Assembly (NCBI GenBank): GCA_025149285.1
Contig: CP102274.1
Span: forward strand, 2,867,501-2,931,500
Source: Hungatella hathewayi
GTDB lineage: Bacteria > Bacillota > Clostridia > Lachnospirales > Lachnospiraceae
Length of the DNA: 64,000 nucleotides
Direction: 5' to 3'
Below, in pieces: positions 49,524 through 58,751 of the stretch. Position numbers and translations under genes: made by a program. Below the pieces are notes generated by a model, which made no database searches, was not told the DNA's origin, and worked only from the letters and a program-made list of their open reading frames with translations. Within the stretch, counting starts at the first letter, position 1. Every line of letters begins with the position of its first letter.

Positions 49524-49811
49524 ATGATCAGACAAGCGATTCAAAAGATAATGTGCTGCTGCGGCAATGGTGTCGGGACTTCATTGATTATGCAGATGAC
49601 AATAGAAGAGGCTTTGGAGTATCTGGGAATGGACGATATCGAGGTTTCCTTTGGCTCTTTGTCGGATATTTCTGCAGACAGGGCAGATTTATTTATTGTA
49701 TCTCAGGAGCTGCTGGAAAGTCTGGGGGATTTGCCGGCCGTTGGTCTGGAGGACCTTATGGATTCAGAGATGGCAGCGGAACTATTAAAACCATTATTGG
49801 GGATTGAATGA
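49524..49811 (+). CDS. PTS IIB subunit, ascorbate (Ula) type
   Basis: A 95-residue IIB protein of the UlaB/SgaB class. The phosphocysteine loop is CCGNGVGTSLIMQ with the active Cys at residue 13 (preceded by two further Cys). It would pass phosphate from IIA to the sugar in IIC. Coding regions run straight on into the regulator gene, whose start lies almost at its stop. GGAGAAAGAACAG precedes the ATG. The sugar specificity of this set is unknown; the family has members for L-ascorbate and other substrates. Confidence 0.88.
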   Translation: MIRQAIQKIMCCCGNGVGTSLIMQMTIEEALEYLGMDDIEVSFGSLSDISADRADLFIVSQELLESLGDLPAVGLEDLMDSEMAAELLKPLLGIE

Positions 49812-49815
49812 CTCT

Positions 49816-51903
49816 ATGGCAGTTGGATATCTAAATGAACGTACAAAAAAGATTATCGATATGATATTAAAACGAGTCGGCGCGCTTAGCATTCAGGAGA
49901 TCGCGGATGAATTAGCTGTGTCCACCCGTACGGTTTATAACGAGCTTGACCGGGCGAATGACTGGCTCCATACGAAACATCTGCCGGATATTCAGATCAT
50001 ACGTGGGAAGATACAGCCTTTTACAGAAGAGGAAAAAGGTTCCTTTGAGGCGGTTATGCAGACCGAGCAGCCGCATGATGATTACATTTTCACACCAAGT
50101 GAACGGACTCGTATGATTGTGTGTCAGATTATAGTCTCCAGAGAACCAGTCTATGTAGAAAACCTGATGAACACATGCCTTGTAAGCCGTAATACAATAT
50201 TTGTTGACCTTCAGGCGGTTATCTCCCAGCTGCATGCATATCAGCTTGGGCTCGGATACGAAAAGAAAAGAGGGTATTGGATCGATGGAGACCCCATTCG
50301 TATCCGTGCCATCTTTTTTCTGTATTTTAACATGCTGGAGCCTCTTTTATCGTCCGGAAAGCTGCGCTTTCTGTATTTGGATGAGATGGAATTTCATTTA
50401 AAACAGATTGAACAGGTGGAGAAACAGTTGGGGGTAAGTTACGTCCGGAATGATATGCTTGCACTTGCCGCAATGCTTCCGGTTATGGAAAAGGGAGAGG
50501 ACAGCCTGTATTTTACGGATGTAAGCACAGAAAAGGTAAAGGTTTCAAAAGAATATCAGTTGGTAATGGAATATTTTCCGACGCTGTCTGATATGGAAAA
50601 GGTATATTTGTCACTGCATTTTCTTGGAGGAAGGCTGGAGTCTTATTCCAGAACAGAGGCCGACACCGGGGATAATGAGTTTGCCCTGGAAATCACAAAA
50701 AACCTGATAACAGAATTTGAACGGGAGGCTTGTGTTCTATTCGAACGGAAAGAGGATCTGATCCGCAATTTGTACCGCCATATCGCAGCCTCTCTTTATC
50801 GTTACCGGTTTGGTATTCAGATTGGCAATCCGATGGCAGAAGACATTCGGAGGGAGTATCCTTATATTTTTGATACAACGCGGGCTGTAGTAAAGTATCT
50901 GGAACAGCAGATCGGAGTTTTAATTTCTGACAGTGAAGTGGCTTATCTGGCCCTCCATTTCGGCGCCCACTTAGAATATGCGGAACGTGATGAAAAGGAA
51001 CTGCGTATTCTTGTGGCATGTATGAATGGGGTGGCAACAGGAAATATGATCAGTCATGAACTGAAGAGAATTTTACCCCAGGCGAGGATCGTCGCCGTAA
51101 TGGCAGCTTCGGAAATCGTAAATCCGCAAAATATGTGCGATATCATTATTACATCCGTTCATGTAAAGGCTGTCGTTCCGGTTATCGTGGTAAATACGAT
51201 TTTAAATGATTTCGACCGTAAAAATATTCTGAATCATCCGCTGATCCGCAGCAGATTTGGCTTTATCGATACAGATGCATTATTTAAAGTGGTGAAAAAA
51301 TATGTTGATCCGCAGCACCATATGGAACTGAGGCGCGAACTGGAAAAATTCTTTGCACGGCAGAAGGAAGAAAAACAGCCAGTCTTAAAGCCTGATATCT
51401 GGCGGCTTACGGACTTTCTGACAGAAGACAGAATCCTGTTTCTTGACCGTAATGGAAGAGAGAGGACGGAAGAGAAAAGGGAGTGGAGCGGCGATGGCTA
51501 TTCGACCGGCTGGGAAAGAGCACTCTATACGGCGGCATCACCGCTTCTGGAACGGGGGAGTATGAGCGAAGAGTATGTACGGTGTATCGTAGACCGGATG
51601 GTGGAGGCGGGGCCTTATATGTTTATTACCCGGGATTTGATTCTTGCTCATGCACGGCCGGAAAATGGTGTAAAACATCTGGATCTGTCCATTGGCATAG
51701 CAGCGGACGGAATTGAGTTTGAAGGCGGTAAAACGGCGAGAGTCATCTTTTGTCTGGTTGTGGAAGACCAGCAGAAGCATATGGGGATTCTTCAGGATAT
51801 TCGTAAAACCCTTGCGAAACCGAGGCAGATTGATGAGCTGGTCAGAGCAGAGAGCGCTTATGAGGTGTGTGATATTCTTCGCTCCAGACTGACAGATCGA
51901 TAG
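49816..51903 (+). CDS. BglG-type PRD transcriptional regulator with PTS IIB- and IIA-like domains
   Basis: A 695-residue multidomain regulator. In order: an HTH (TIQEI/STRTVYNELDRAN region), a second HTH-like part, two PRD domains with conserved His (YLSLHFLGG and YLALHFGAH), a IIB-like domain (CMNGVATGNMI), and a C-terminal EIIA_2 domain with LAHARPENGVK. Phosphorylation by the PTS probably sets its activity. Because the gene set has no separate Ula-type IIA, the C-terminal IIA domain may also serve transport, which is inference. A TTG at 49804 is possible, but ATG 49816 fits better. It is flanked by its IIB and IIC partners. Confidence 0.92.
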   Translation: MAVGYLNERTKKIIDMILKRVGALSIQEIADELAVSTRTVYNELDRANDWLHTKHLPDIQIIRGKIQPFTEEEKGSFEAVMQTEQPHDDYIFTPSERTRMIVCQIIVSREPVYVENLMNTCLVSRNTIFVDLQAVISQLHAYQLGLGYEKKRGYWIDGDPIRIRAIFFLYFNMLEPLLSSGKLRFLYLDEMEFHLKQIEQVEKQLGVSYVRNDMLALAAMLPVMEKGEDSLYFTDVSTEKVKVSKEYQLVMEYFPTLSDMEKVYLSLHFLGGRLESYSRTEADTGDNEFALEITKNLITEFEREACVLFERKEDLIRNLYRHIAASLYRYRFGIQIGNPMAEDIRREYPYIFDTTRAVVKYLEQQIGVLISDSEVAYLALHFGAHLEYAERDEKELRILVACMNGVATGNMISHELKRILPQARIVAVMAASEIVNPQNMCDIIITSVHVKAVVPVIVVNTILNDFDRKNILNHPLIRSRFGFIDTDALFKVVKKYVDPQHHMELRRELEKFFARQKEEKQPVLKPDIWRLTDFLTEDRILFLDRNGRERTEEKREWSGDGYSTGWERALYTAASPLLERGSMSEEYVRCIVDRMVEAGPYMFITRDLILAHARPENGVKHLDLSIGIAADGIEFEGGKTARVIFCLVVEDQQKHMGILQDIRKTLAKPRQIDELVRAESAYEVCDILRSRLTDR

Positions 51904-51918
51904 AAAGAAAGGAATTGT

Positions 51919-53358
51919 ATGCAGATCGTTACTGTTGTTCGGGAAATACTGGCTACCCCCGCTTTTCTTGTAGGATTTGTAACACTACTTGGCCTTCTTC
52001 TGCAAAAAAAACCTGTAGAGCATGTGATCAAGGGAACAATTACAGCCATTGTAGGTTTTGTCCTTTTATCAGCCGGATCTGATTTTCTGCAGAAAGGCGC
52101 ACTGAAGGATTTTGGTGTCCTGTTTAATTACGATTTTCATATCCAGGGCGTAATTCCGAATATGGAGGCGGTTGCTTCACTGGGAGTTGCACAATATGCA
52201 GTGGAAGTATCGATGGTTATGTTTTTGGGAATGGTCGCCAATCTTGTTATTGCGCGGTTTGGTCCGTTTCACTATATTTTCCTGACAGGACATCATACGC
52301 TCTACATGGCCTGCCTTCTGACCGTGGCTCTGAGCGGAAGCAGCATGAAGGAATGGCAGATCATTGCGGCGGGAGCTCTTATGCTGGGGCTTTTCATGGC
52401 GCTCATGCCGGCACTGGCACAGGGAGAGATGAAAAAGATAACCGGAGGGAATGGAATTGCACTTGGGCACTTTTCCACATGCGGCTATCTGATTGCAGCA
52501 AAGACCGCGCGCCTTGCAGCAAAAAAAGACAGGCGGATAAAGACCGCAGCTTTAGAGACAGGAACAGTCAAGTCAACGGAGGATATTCGTTTTCCTACAA
52601 AGCTGTCATTTATGCGGGATTCAACTGTTGGGATTTTTATCGTAATGACAGGCATCTTTTTGGTGGTCAGTGGAATTGCGGCAGCGCGGACGGATCTGGC
52701 CGCGCTGGATATTTCTTACAAGACCGGGGGTTTTCAAAACTGGATCATCTATGCGGTCATTCAGGGAGCTCAGTTTTCGGCGGCTATCTATATTATCCTG
52801 TCAGGCGTACGCCTGGTGATTGCTGAGATCGTACCGGCGTTTAAGGGAATTGCAAAAAGAATTGTGCCTCACGCAAGGCCGGCGGTTGACTGTCCGGTTC
52901 TCTTTTCTTATGCGCCGAATGCCGCTATGATCGGTTTTCTGATGTCATTTTTGGGCGGCATCGTAACAATGCTTATACTGATTGGGATTAATACCTGGTT
53001 CGGAGAGCTGATCGTCCCTGTGATTGTTCCCGGCGTCGTTGCCCATTTTTTCTGCGGAGGCTCAGCCGGTGTTTTTGCGAATACAGAAGGCGGAGTCAAG
53101 GGGTGCCTTGTTGGTTCGTTTGTCCACGGCATTTTGATTTCCGTGCTGGCCCTGATTGTAATGCCAGTGCTTGGAACGTTAAATCTGTCAGGGACTTCGT
53201 TCCCTGATTCGGATTTTTGTATCGCGGGAATTTTATTTGGAAATCTCGCTTCCGTTTTATCAGGCGGAGGGATCCTGCTGGTATGTGTTCTTGTATTTAT
53301 TCTCCCAATCATATGGGAGCAGACGGCAAAGTATCGAAAAACATTGAAAGCTGATTAA
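51919..53358 (+). CDS. PTS IIC subunit, ascorbate (UlaA/SgaT) type
   Basis: A 479-residue polytopic membrane protein with about eleven helices, matching UlaA-type IIC. It has GFVTLLGLLLQKKPVEHVIK at the N-terminus and GPFHYIFLTGHHTLYMA in the conserved core. It would transport and phosphorylate its sugar together with the IIB at 49524. AGAAAGGAATTG precedes the ATG, which lies 16 bases after the regulator stop. An intrinsic terminator follows at 53372. Substrate unknown. Confidence 0.92.
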   Translation: MQIVTVVREILATPAFLVGFVTLLGLLLQKKPVEHVIKGTITAIVGFVLLSAGSDFLQKGALKDFGVLFNYDFHIQGVIPNMEAVASLGVAQYAVEVSMVMFLGMVANLVIARFGPFHYIFLTGHHTLYMACLLTVALSGSSMKEWQIIAAGALMLGLFMALMPALAQGEMKKITGGNGIALGHFSTCGYLIAAKTARLAAKKDRRIKTAALETGTVKSTEDIRFPTKLSFMRDSTVGIFIVMTGIFLVVSGIAAARTDLAALDISYKTGGFQNWIIYAVIQGAQFSAAIYIILSGVRLVIAEIVPAFKGIAKRIVPHARPAVDCPVLFSYAPNAAMIGFLMSFLGGIVTMLILIGINTWFGELIVPVIVPGVVAHFFCGGSAGVFANTEGGVKGCLVGSFVHGILISVLALIVMPVLGTLNLSGTSFPDSDFCIAGILFGNLASVLSGGGILLVCVLVFILPIIWEQTAKYRKTLKAD

Positions 53359-53371
53359 GTAAAAAGCAGTG

Positions 53372-53407
53372 ACTGACAGGTGGTTATTACGCCTGTCAGT
53401 TTTTTTG
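53372..53407 (+). terminator. Intrinsic terminator after the ascorbate-type PTS set
   Basis: ACTGACAGG (53372-53380) pairs perfectly with CCTGTCAGT (53392-53400), followed by seven T. Confidence 0.88.
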
Positions 53408-53489
53408 TCCTCTGAAGTGTCTGCGCGTTCAGTACAACGCTTTGCAAAATAAGTTGAAATCTTCTGGACTTCTGTTTGAACCGGCGGAA

Positions 53490-53498
53490 TGGTATAGT
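53490..53498 (+). promoter_or_regulatory. Predicted extended -10 promoter of the fructose-type PTS set
   Basis: TGGTATAGT (TGn plus TATAGT) lies about 50 bases before the IIB start, with no good -35. Consistent with a separate transcript after the upstream terminator. Confidence 0.4.
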
Positions 53499-53547
53499 GA
53501 AATCACAGAAAACGAAGAGCAATTAAAAATTCAAGGAGGGAAATTAT

Positions 53548-53865
53548 ATGAAAATCGTAGGAGTTTGTGCTTGCACAGTAGGGATCGCACACACATATAT
53601 CGCGCAGGAGAAGCTGGAAAAAGCGGCAGAGAAAGCAGGCTTTGAAGCAAAGTTCGAGACACAGGGAAGCATAGGAAGAGAAAACGCACTGACACAGGAG
53701 GACATTGCAGCGGCGGATCTTGTCATACTGGCGATTGATGTAAAGATTGCGGACCGCGATCGGTTTGAAGGAAAGAAAACCATACAGGTTTCTACCGATG
53801 TTGCGATCAAGTCACCAAACAAGCTGATGGAAAAGGCGAAACAGGTAATGGAAGCTGCAAAATAA
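53548..53865 (+). CDS. PTS fructose-family IIB subunit
   Basis: A 105-residue IIB of the fructose (FruA/FrwB) type with the loop CTVGIAHTYIAQEKLE; the active Cys is residue 9. The usual CPTGIAHT has become CTVGIAHT, a mild departure. It hands phosphate to the sugar bound in the IIC at 55114. CAAGGAGGGAAA precedes the ATG. It starts a four-gene set with IIA, an epimerase and IIC. Confidence 0.9.
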   Translation: MKIVGVCACTVGIAHTYIAQEKLEKAAEKAGFEAKFETQGSIGRENALTQEDIAAADLVILAIDVKIADRDRFEGKKTIQVSTDVAIKSPNKLMEKAKQVMEAAK

Positions 53866-53878
53866 GGAGGAAGAGAAC

Positions 53879-54400
53879 ATGGATTTTACAGAGGTGCTTA
53901 ATCCCCGGACAATTATAACACACTTGAAGGTCAATCAGAAGGCGGAAGCTCTGGAGGCCATGGCGGAACTGTTTGCTGAGGCAGGGGTAATTGGTGATAA
54001 AGAGCAATACATAAAAGATGTTTACGTGCGTGAGGAAATGGGGGCAACCGGGATAGGCGGTTACATCGCGATTCCACACGGAAAAAGTAAGGCTGTCATC
54101 ACACCGGGGGCTGCAATAGCAGTTCTTGACCATGAGATTGAGTGGGAGAGTCTGGATGGCGCTGGCGCTAAGGTTATTATCCTGTTTGCCGTAGGGGCGG
54201 ACCATGAGGCGGCAGAAGAGCATTTAAGGCTTTTGACAATGTTTTCAAAACGTCTGGGGGATCGTGCAGTGGTCAGCAGGCTGATCGATGCGGATACCGC
54301 GGAGGAGGTTATGCTCGCATTTACCGATGATGGGTGTATAAGGAAAGAAGAGCCTGACGAGGAAGAAGAACTGAATCTCGATGAAATTTCAATTATGTGA
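53879..54400 (+). CDS. PTS fructose-family IIA subunit
   Basis: A 173-residue IIA with the phospho-acceptor histidine H67 in GYIAIPHGKSKA, the family pattern. The C-terminal tail is acidic (EEPDEEEELNLDEISIM) and resembles the tail of the IIC in the same set. AAGGAGGAAGAG precedes the ATG, and its 3' end runs into the epimerase's ribosome binding region. Confidence 0.92.
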   Translation: MDFTEVLNPRTIITHLKVNQKAEALEAMAELFAEAGVIGDKEQYIKDVYVREEMGATGIGGYIAIPHGKSKAVITPGAAIAVLDHEIEWESLDGAGAKVIILFAVGADHEAAEEHLRLLTMFSKRLGDRAVVSRLIDADTAEEVMLAFTDDGCIRKEEPDEEEELNLDEISIM

Positions 54401-54416
54401 AAGTGAGGAAACGAAT

Positions 54417-55100
54417 ATGGTAACATTTGCCCCATCACTGATGTGTATGGATTTAGGAAAAATAAAAGAGCAGTTTGCAGTTATGGATCAGTATATGAAA
54501 CTCTATCACGTCGATATCATGGACGGCCATTTCTGCAAAAATATGGCGCTTACTCCGGGGATTCTTAAGAGCTTCCGGGAACATACGAATACGGATATTG
54601 ACGTACACTTAATGACAACCAATCCGTCTGACTGGATTGAGATGTGTGCTGCGGCAGGAGCAACTTATATCAGCCCGCACGCAGAAACAATCAACACGGA
54701 CGCATTCCGCACGATGCAGATGATTCAGAAGCTTGGCTGTAAGTGCGGCGTTGTTTTAAATCCGGCGACACCGCTCAGCTATGTGGAATCTTACCTCGAG
54801 TATATTGATATGCTGACAATTATGACGGTAGATATTGGGTTTGCGGGTCAGAAATTTATTGATCAGATGTACAATAAAATCATGCAGGCAAAAGAACTGC
54901 GGGAGAAAAATGGCTATCATTACAAGATTCAGATTGACGGCCACTGCAATAAAGAAAATTACAGGCAGCTGGCAGAGGCGGGGGCTGATGTGCTGATCGT
55001 CGGTAATGCGGGATTATTTGGACTGGATCAGGATCTGGATACCGCATGCAGGAAAATGGAAATGGAATGGAAAGAGAGCATGCTGGAGAAAGCGGTATAA
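54417..55100 (+). CDS. alsE: D-allulose-6-phosphate 3-epimerase
   Basis: A 227-residue TIM-barrel epimerase of the ribulose-phosphate epimerase group. It is closest by motif to AlsE: SLMCMDLGKIKEQF, the DIMDGHF metal ligands, DVHLM, and MTVDIGFAGQKFI. It would convert allulose-6-P to fructose-6-P. The start at 54417 (MVTFAPS) has AGTGAGGAAACG; a longer frame would overlap the IIA. Lying between IIA and IIC genes, it suggests the PTS set imports allulose or another ketohexose. That substrate is inferred. Confidence 0.88.
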   Translation: MVTFAPSLMCMDLGKIKEQFAVMDQYMKLYHVDIMDGHFCKNMALTPGILKSFREHTNTDIDVHLMTTNPSDWIEMCAAAGATYISPHAETINTDAFRTMQMIQKLGCKCGVVLNPATPLSYVESYLEYIDMLTIMTVDIGFAGQKFIDQMYNKIMQAKELREKNGYHYKIQIDGHCNKENYRQLAEAGADVLIVGNAGLFGLDQDLDTACRKMEMEWKESMLEKAV

Positions 55101-55113
55101 TGGAGGGGAAAGA

Positions 55114-56217
55114 ATGGAAAAGTTAAAGAGCTTAAATATTAAAAGTCATCTGCTGACAGCTATTTCCTATATGCTGCCGATCGTATGCGGAGGCGGATTT
55201 TTAGTGGCAATCGGGATGGCACTGGGCGGAACGAATCTCTATGCGGCAGGACTCGTGCAGGGGCAGTTTACATTTTGGGATGCTCTTGCTACGATGGGCG
55301 GAGCTGCACTGGGACTTCTTCCTTTAATTATTTCGGTGGGGATCTCATTCTCAATCGCAGGAAAGCCAGGAATTGCCCCTGGATTTGTAGCCGGTTTATC
55401 AGCGATTGCGATTAGTGCCGGTTTCATCGGAGGCATACTGGGCGGATATCTTGCCGGGTACCTTGCACTGTTTATTATTAAAAACTTAAAGCTGCCGGCC
55501 TGGGCCAGAGGATTGATGCCGACAGTCGTTGTACCTTTAATTTCTTCTTTCATCGCCGGTCTGGTAATGATTTATGTATTTGGCGTACCGATTGCAGCAT
55601 TTACAAACTGGCTGACTAATGTATTGCTGGGACTTGGTACATCCTCCAAATTAGTGCTTGGCCTTGTAATCGGCAGTCTGTGTATTGTTGACTTTGGCGG
55701 ACCGATCAATAAGACCGTGTACGCATTTACGCTGACGCTTCTCGCCTCCGGAATTCGTGAGCCTGTCACAGCACTTCAGCTTGTAAACACGGCGACGCCA
55801 ATTGGATTTGGCCTGGCATATCTGATCGCGAAAGCATTACACAAGAATATCTATGAGCCGGAGCAGGTGGAAAACCTGAAATCAGCCGTTCCAATGGGAG
55901 TTTTAAACATTGTAGAAGGTGTCATTCCGATCGTCATGAGCGATCTGGCACGCGCTTTGATTGCATCAGCAGTTGGCGGCGCCTGCGGCGGAGCGGTTAC
56001 GATGGTTCTGGGAGCTGATTCCACGGTTCCATTCGGGGGATTTTTAATGCTTCCAACCATGACACGCCCATGGACAGGATTATTGGCGATTGCAGTGAAT
56101 GTGGTTGTGACCGGATGTCTGTATGCGGTAATCGCAAAGAATAAAGGGAATGAGGGCTTTGCCGATGAGAGAGAAGAGGAGGAAGAGCCGGATCTGGAGG
56201 ATATTCAGATCTTTTAA
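55114..56217 (+). CDS. PTS fructose-family IIC subunit
   Basis: A 367-residue polytopic IIC of the fructose group, with about nine helices. Motifs include LPIVCGGGFLVAIGMALGG, ISFSIAGKPGIAPGFVAG and the conserved DFGGPINKTVYAF. It is the membrane partner of the IIB and IIA above. The tail EEEEEPDLEDIQIF echoes the acidic IIA tail. ATG 55114 follows TGGAGGGGAAAG; a longer frame overlapping the epimerase is rejected. Terminated by the hairpin at 56257-56325. Confidence 0.93.
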   Translation: MEKLKSLNIKSHLLTAISYMLPIVCGGGFLVAIGMALGGTNLYAAGLVQGQFTFWDALATMGGAALGLLPLIISVGISFSIAGKPGIAPGFVAGLSAIAISAGFIGGILGGYLAGYLALFIIKNLKLPAWARGLMPTVVVPLISSFIAGLVMIYVFGVPIAAFTNWLTNVLLGLGTSSKLVLGLVIGSLCIVDFGGPINKTVYAFTLTLLASGIREPVTALQLVNTATPIGFGLAYLIAKALHKNIYEPEQVENLKSAVPMGVLNIVEGVIPIVMSDLARALIASAVGGACGGAVTMVLGADSTVPFGGFLMLPTMTRPWTGLLAIAVNVVVTGCLYAVIAKNKGNEGFADEREEEEEPDLEDIQIF

Positions 56218-56256
56218 CACAGAAGAAAGGGCTGTCTGGGAATAAGCCAAAGACTC

Positions 56257-56325
56257 CGATAAGCAAATGGCAGGTGCGTGATCTGTGGTGTGATCACGCA
56301 CCTGCCATTTGTTCAAAACTTATCG
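56257..56325. terminator. Very stable bidirectional terminator hairpin
   Basis: A perfect 20-bp stem pairs 56264-56283 with 56292-56311, around a loop of about 8 bases. CGATAAG (56257-56263) and CTTATCG (56319-56325) extend the pairing past a 7-base bulge. It lies between converging PTS and EAL genes. Confidence 0.8.
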
Positions 56326-56343
56326 AAACGCATACCGGCAGAT

Positions 56344-58611
56344 TTACACATCCTCCTGTTCCTTCTTTAACAGCAAGCGTTCAAATTCCTCAGCCGGCAT
56401 AGGCTTTGCAAAATAGTATCCCTGTCCGATATCACAGCAGATCGACTTCATAAAATCCAGCTGGACATCATTTTCAATTCCTTCTGCAACCGTAGTAATT
56501 GAGAGGGCTTTTGCCAGATGAATTACGCTTTCTATCACAATCTTGCCCCGCTCTGAGGTGGACTGCTCAGACAGGAAATCCTTATCCAGCTTTAACTCTG
56601 CGATATCCAGATCCTTCAAGGTATTGAGAGAAGAATACCCGCTTCCGAAATCATCCATTGAGATGGAAAAACCGATTTTGTGAAGCTTTCTGATTACCAT
56701 TTTAACCTGTTCTAAATTACTCATCGCAACACTTTCGGTTACTTCCAGTATAATCAGGGACGGATCAATATGGTACTGGTCTACGATTTCATGGAATTTG
56801 TCTAAATATTCCTCATCATAGAAAAATACTCTCGACTGATTGACAGAGACAGGGCTGACTTTATATCCCTGCTGTTTCCACTGGGAGACCTTTCGGCAGG
56901 CCTCCTCCAGCATATACATATCCAGCTCCGTGATAAAGCCGTTTTCCTCAAACACCGGGATAAATTCATCCGGATAGTGAATGACGCCGTCAGAAGAGTA
57001 CCAGCGGACAAGGGCTTCCGCACTGTGCATCGAACCGTCCTTCAGATAGTATTTGGGCTGTAAATACATGTGGAATTCTCCATTGGCCAGTGCTGCGTAC
57101 ATCTGACTTTCTATCTCGATTTTCTTGCGGGCCTTTTCATAGAGGGCCTCATCGTAAAACGCAACCGGATTGGAGGTATTGCCGTTGACACTGTTGAGTG
57201 CAAGCAGAGCGCCGTTGATGGCCGTATCGGGAGAATGGCGGTGCGCATCCCAGGGGGTGTCCGCCTGTATAATATGAACTCCAAAATTACAGTTGATGCG
57301 GTAGTCCTGGTTGGGACTCACGGTATACTCGTTAATTTCCTGCTGGATGTTCCGAATTCTGTCAATGAGTTCTTCCTGGCTATGATAGGTGAGCAGCATG
57401 CCGAAGTGGTCGGCGCTGTCCCGATAGTACCGCTCCTCATGACAGACATTAGTATGCAAAACCATGGCAATATGCTGCAGCAGACGATTTCCGCTCTCAA
57501 AACCAAAGAACTCATTTACAAATTTAAATCCATTGATATTCATCAGAACCATGGCATAGTCTTTCGGTTCCTTCAACAGTGCAGGAAGGTCTGTGACAAA
57601 GCGGTTCCGGTTATCAGCACCGGTCAAAAGATCTTTGTACGCAAACTGCTGAAGTGTCTGGTGCTCCTTCTTCAGAAGGCTGTAAATGTAAAGAAACAGG
57701 ATTCCGAATAAAAAGAAAATACAGATCATGACACCTGAAAACACGAGCAGAAGCGTGTGGAAATTGTGATTCAGAAATGTCTGCGGGACCAGGCAGAATA
57801 ACTGCCAGTCATTGACACCGATGGGAAGGAAGGTGACCCAGTACGCCTCTCCCTGATAGCGGAAGGTGGCAAAGGAATCACCGTTATTCTCCATACTGGC
57901 AAGTATGGATGCCCGGATGCCGTCCTCAATCTCCCCGTCGTCAAAGAGATTGTGCATCTGCTTCGGAATGACGGCGTGGTCAGAACGGATAATAAAATTC
58001 CCCTCATGATCAACAATATGTATATAGGCAACGCCGTCGAAGATATCCTGGCTTATGATATCCGTAAGATTGGAGGTGAGCCGGGTGGCGGTGATCGCTC
58101 CTGTGATCGTATCATGATAGGTGATGGGAACTCCATAACAGACGACAGGCTCTCCGGATAACCGGTCTGTCATAATCTCAGACACGGTCCGCTGACCGGA
58201 TAAGGTCTTCTGTATAAACGCCTCGTCACTGACATCGACATCAAAATGCTTTTCCCCGTCACTGTCTATAAAATATCCTGTCTGTGCAGGTGAGACAAAT
58301 CCCATGCGGGTAAAGTCATTGCGGATGCTCTGTTCTTCCAGACAGGAAAGCGTCTCATCCAGATGAATGACATCATCATATCCGATCAGGACGGCCAGCG
58401 CCTCCAGTGTCTGAAAATCCCCGTCAATCTGTGCTGTAATAATGTTCTTATACTGTGACACAATCTCTTTCATATACTTCTGAGCTTCTTTTTCCTGCGC
58501 CCGTTCTATACTCAAATAGCTGATGCCGCCTATCAAAACCAGTGCTGCGCTGATAAATGACACTAAAATGGCAGAAACCACAATATGCTTTTTCACACCT
58601 TTGTCTACCAT
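56344..58611 (-). CDS. Membrane protein with periplasmic-type sensor, degenerate GGDEF and EAL domains
   Basis: A 755-residue signalling protein. A membrane helix (about 11-33) and a second (about 291-316) enclose a large extracytoplasmic sensor, dCACHE-like. The GGDEF domain is degenerate: the signature reads SADHF (about 399-403) and the earlier metal Asp is Asn in MNINGF, so cyclase activity is unlikely. The EAL domain has AEALVRW (about 531), NQSRVFF, EVTES and DDFGSGYSSL, all intact, so it should degrade c-di-GMP. The RBS upstream of the ATG is GGGGCTGG, weak. The sensed ligand is unknown. It may control motility or surface traits. Confidence 0.92.
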   Translation of the reverse strand: MVDKGVKKHIVVSAILVSFISAALVLIGGISYLSIERAQEKEAQKYMKEIVSQYKNIITAQIDGDFQTLEALAVLIGYDDVIHLDETLSCLEEQSIRNDFTRMGFVSPAQTGYFIDSDGEKHFDVDVSDEAFIQKTLSGQRTVSEIMTDRLSGEPVVCYGVPITYHDTITGAITATRLTSNLTDIISQDIFDGVAYIHIVDHEGNFIIRSDHAVIPKQMHNLFDDGEIEDGIRASILASMENNGDSFATFRYQGEAYWVTFLPIGVNDWQLFCLVPQTFLNHNFHTLLLVFSGVMICIFFLFGILFLYIYSLLKKEHQTLQQFAYKDLLTGADNRNRFVTDLPALLKEPKDYAMVLMNINGFKFVNEFFGFESGNRLLQHIAMVLHTNVCHEERYYRDSADHFGMLLTYHSQEELIDRIRNIQQEINEYTVSPNQDYRINCNFGVHIIQADTPWDAHRHSPDTAINGALLALNSVNGNTSNPVAFYDEALYEKARKKIEIESQMYAALANGEFHMYLQPKYYLKDGSMHSAEALVRWYSSDGVIHYPDEFIPVFEENGFITELDMYMLEEACRKVSQWKQQGYKVSPVSVNQSRVFFYDEEYLDKFHEIVDQYHIDPSLIILEVTESVAMSNLEQVKMVIRKLHKIGFSISMDDFGSGYSSLNTLKDLDIAELKLDKDFLSEQSTSERGKIVIESVIHLAKALSITTVAEGIENDVQLDFMKSICCDIGQGYYFAKPMPAEEFERLLLKKEQEDV

Positions 58612-58751
58612 GGCCAGCCCCTTTCCATGTATGTTTGGATCTAAAATGATTATACAATATTAACAGAAGGAATTCAATTGGAAAGATGGCCTGGCAGAGC
58701 CCTTCTTCCGTCTTATTCTGAAAGGTCAGATTCTAACTTATTGAATTCGGC

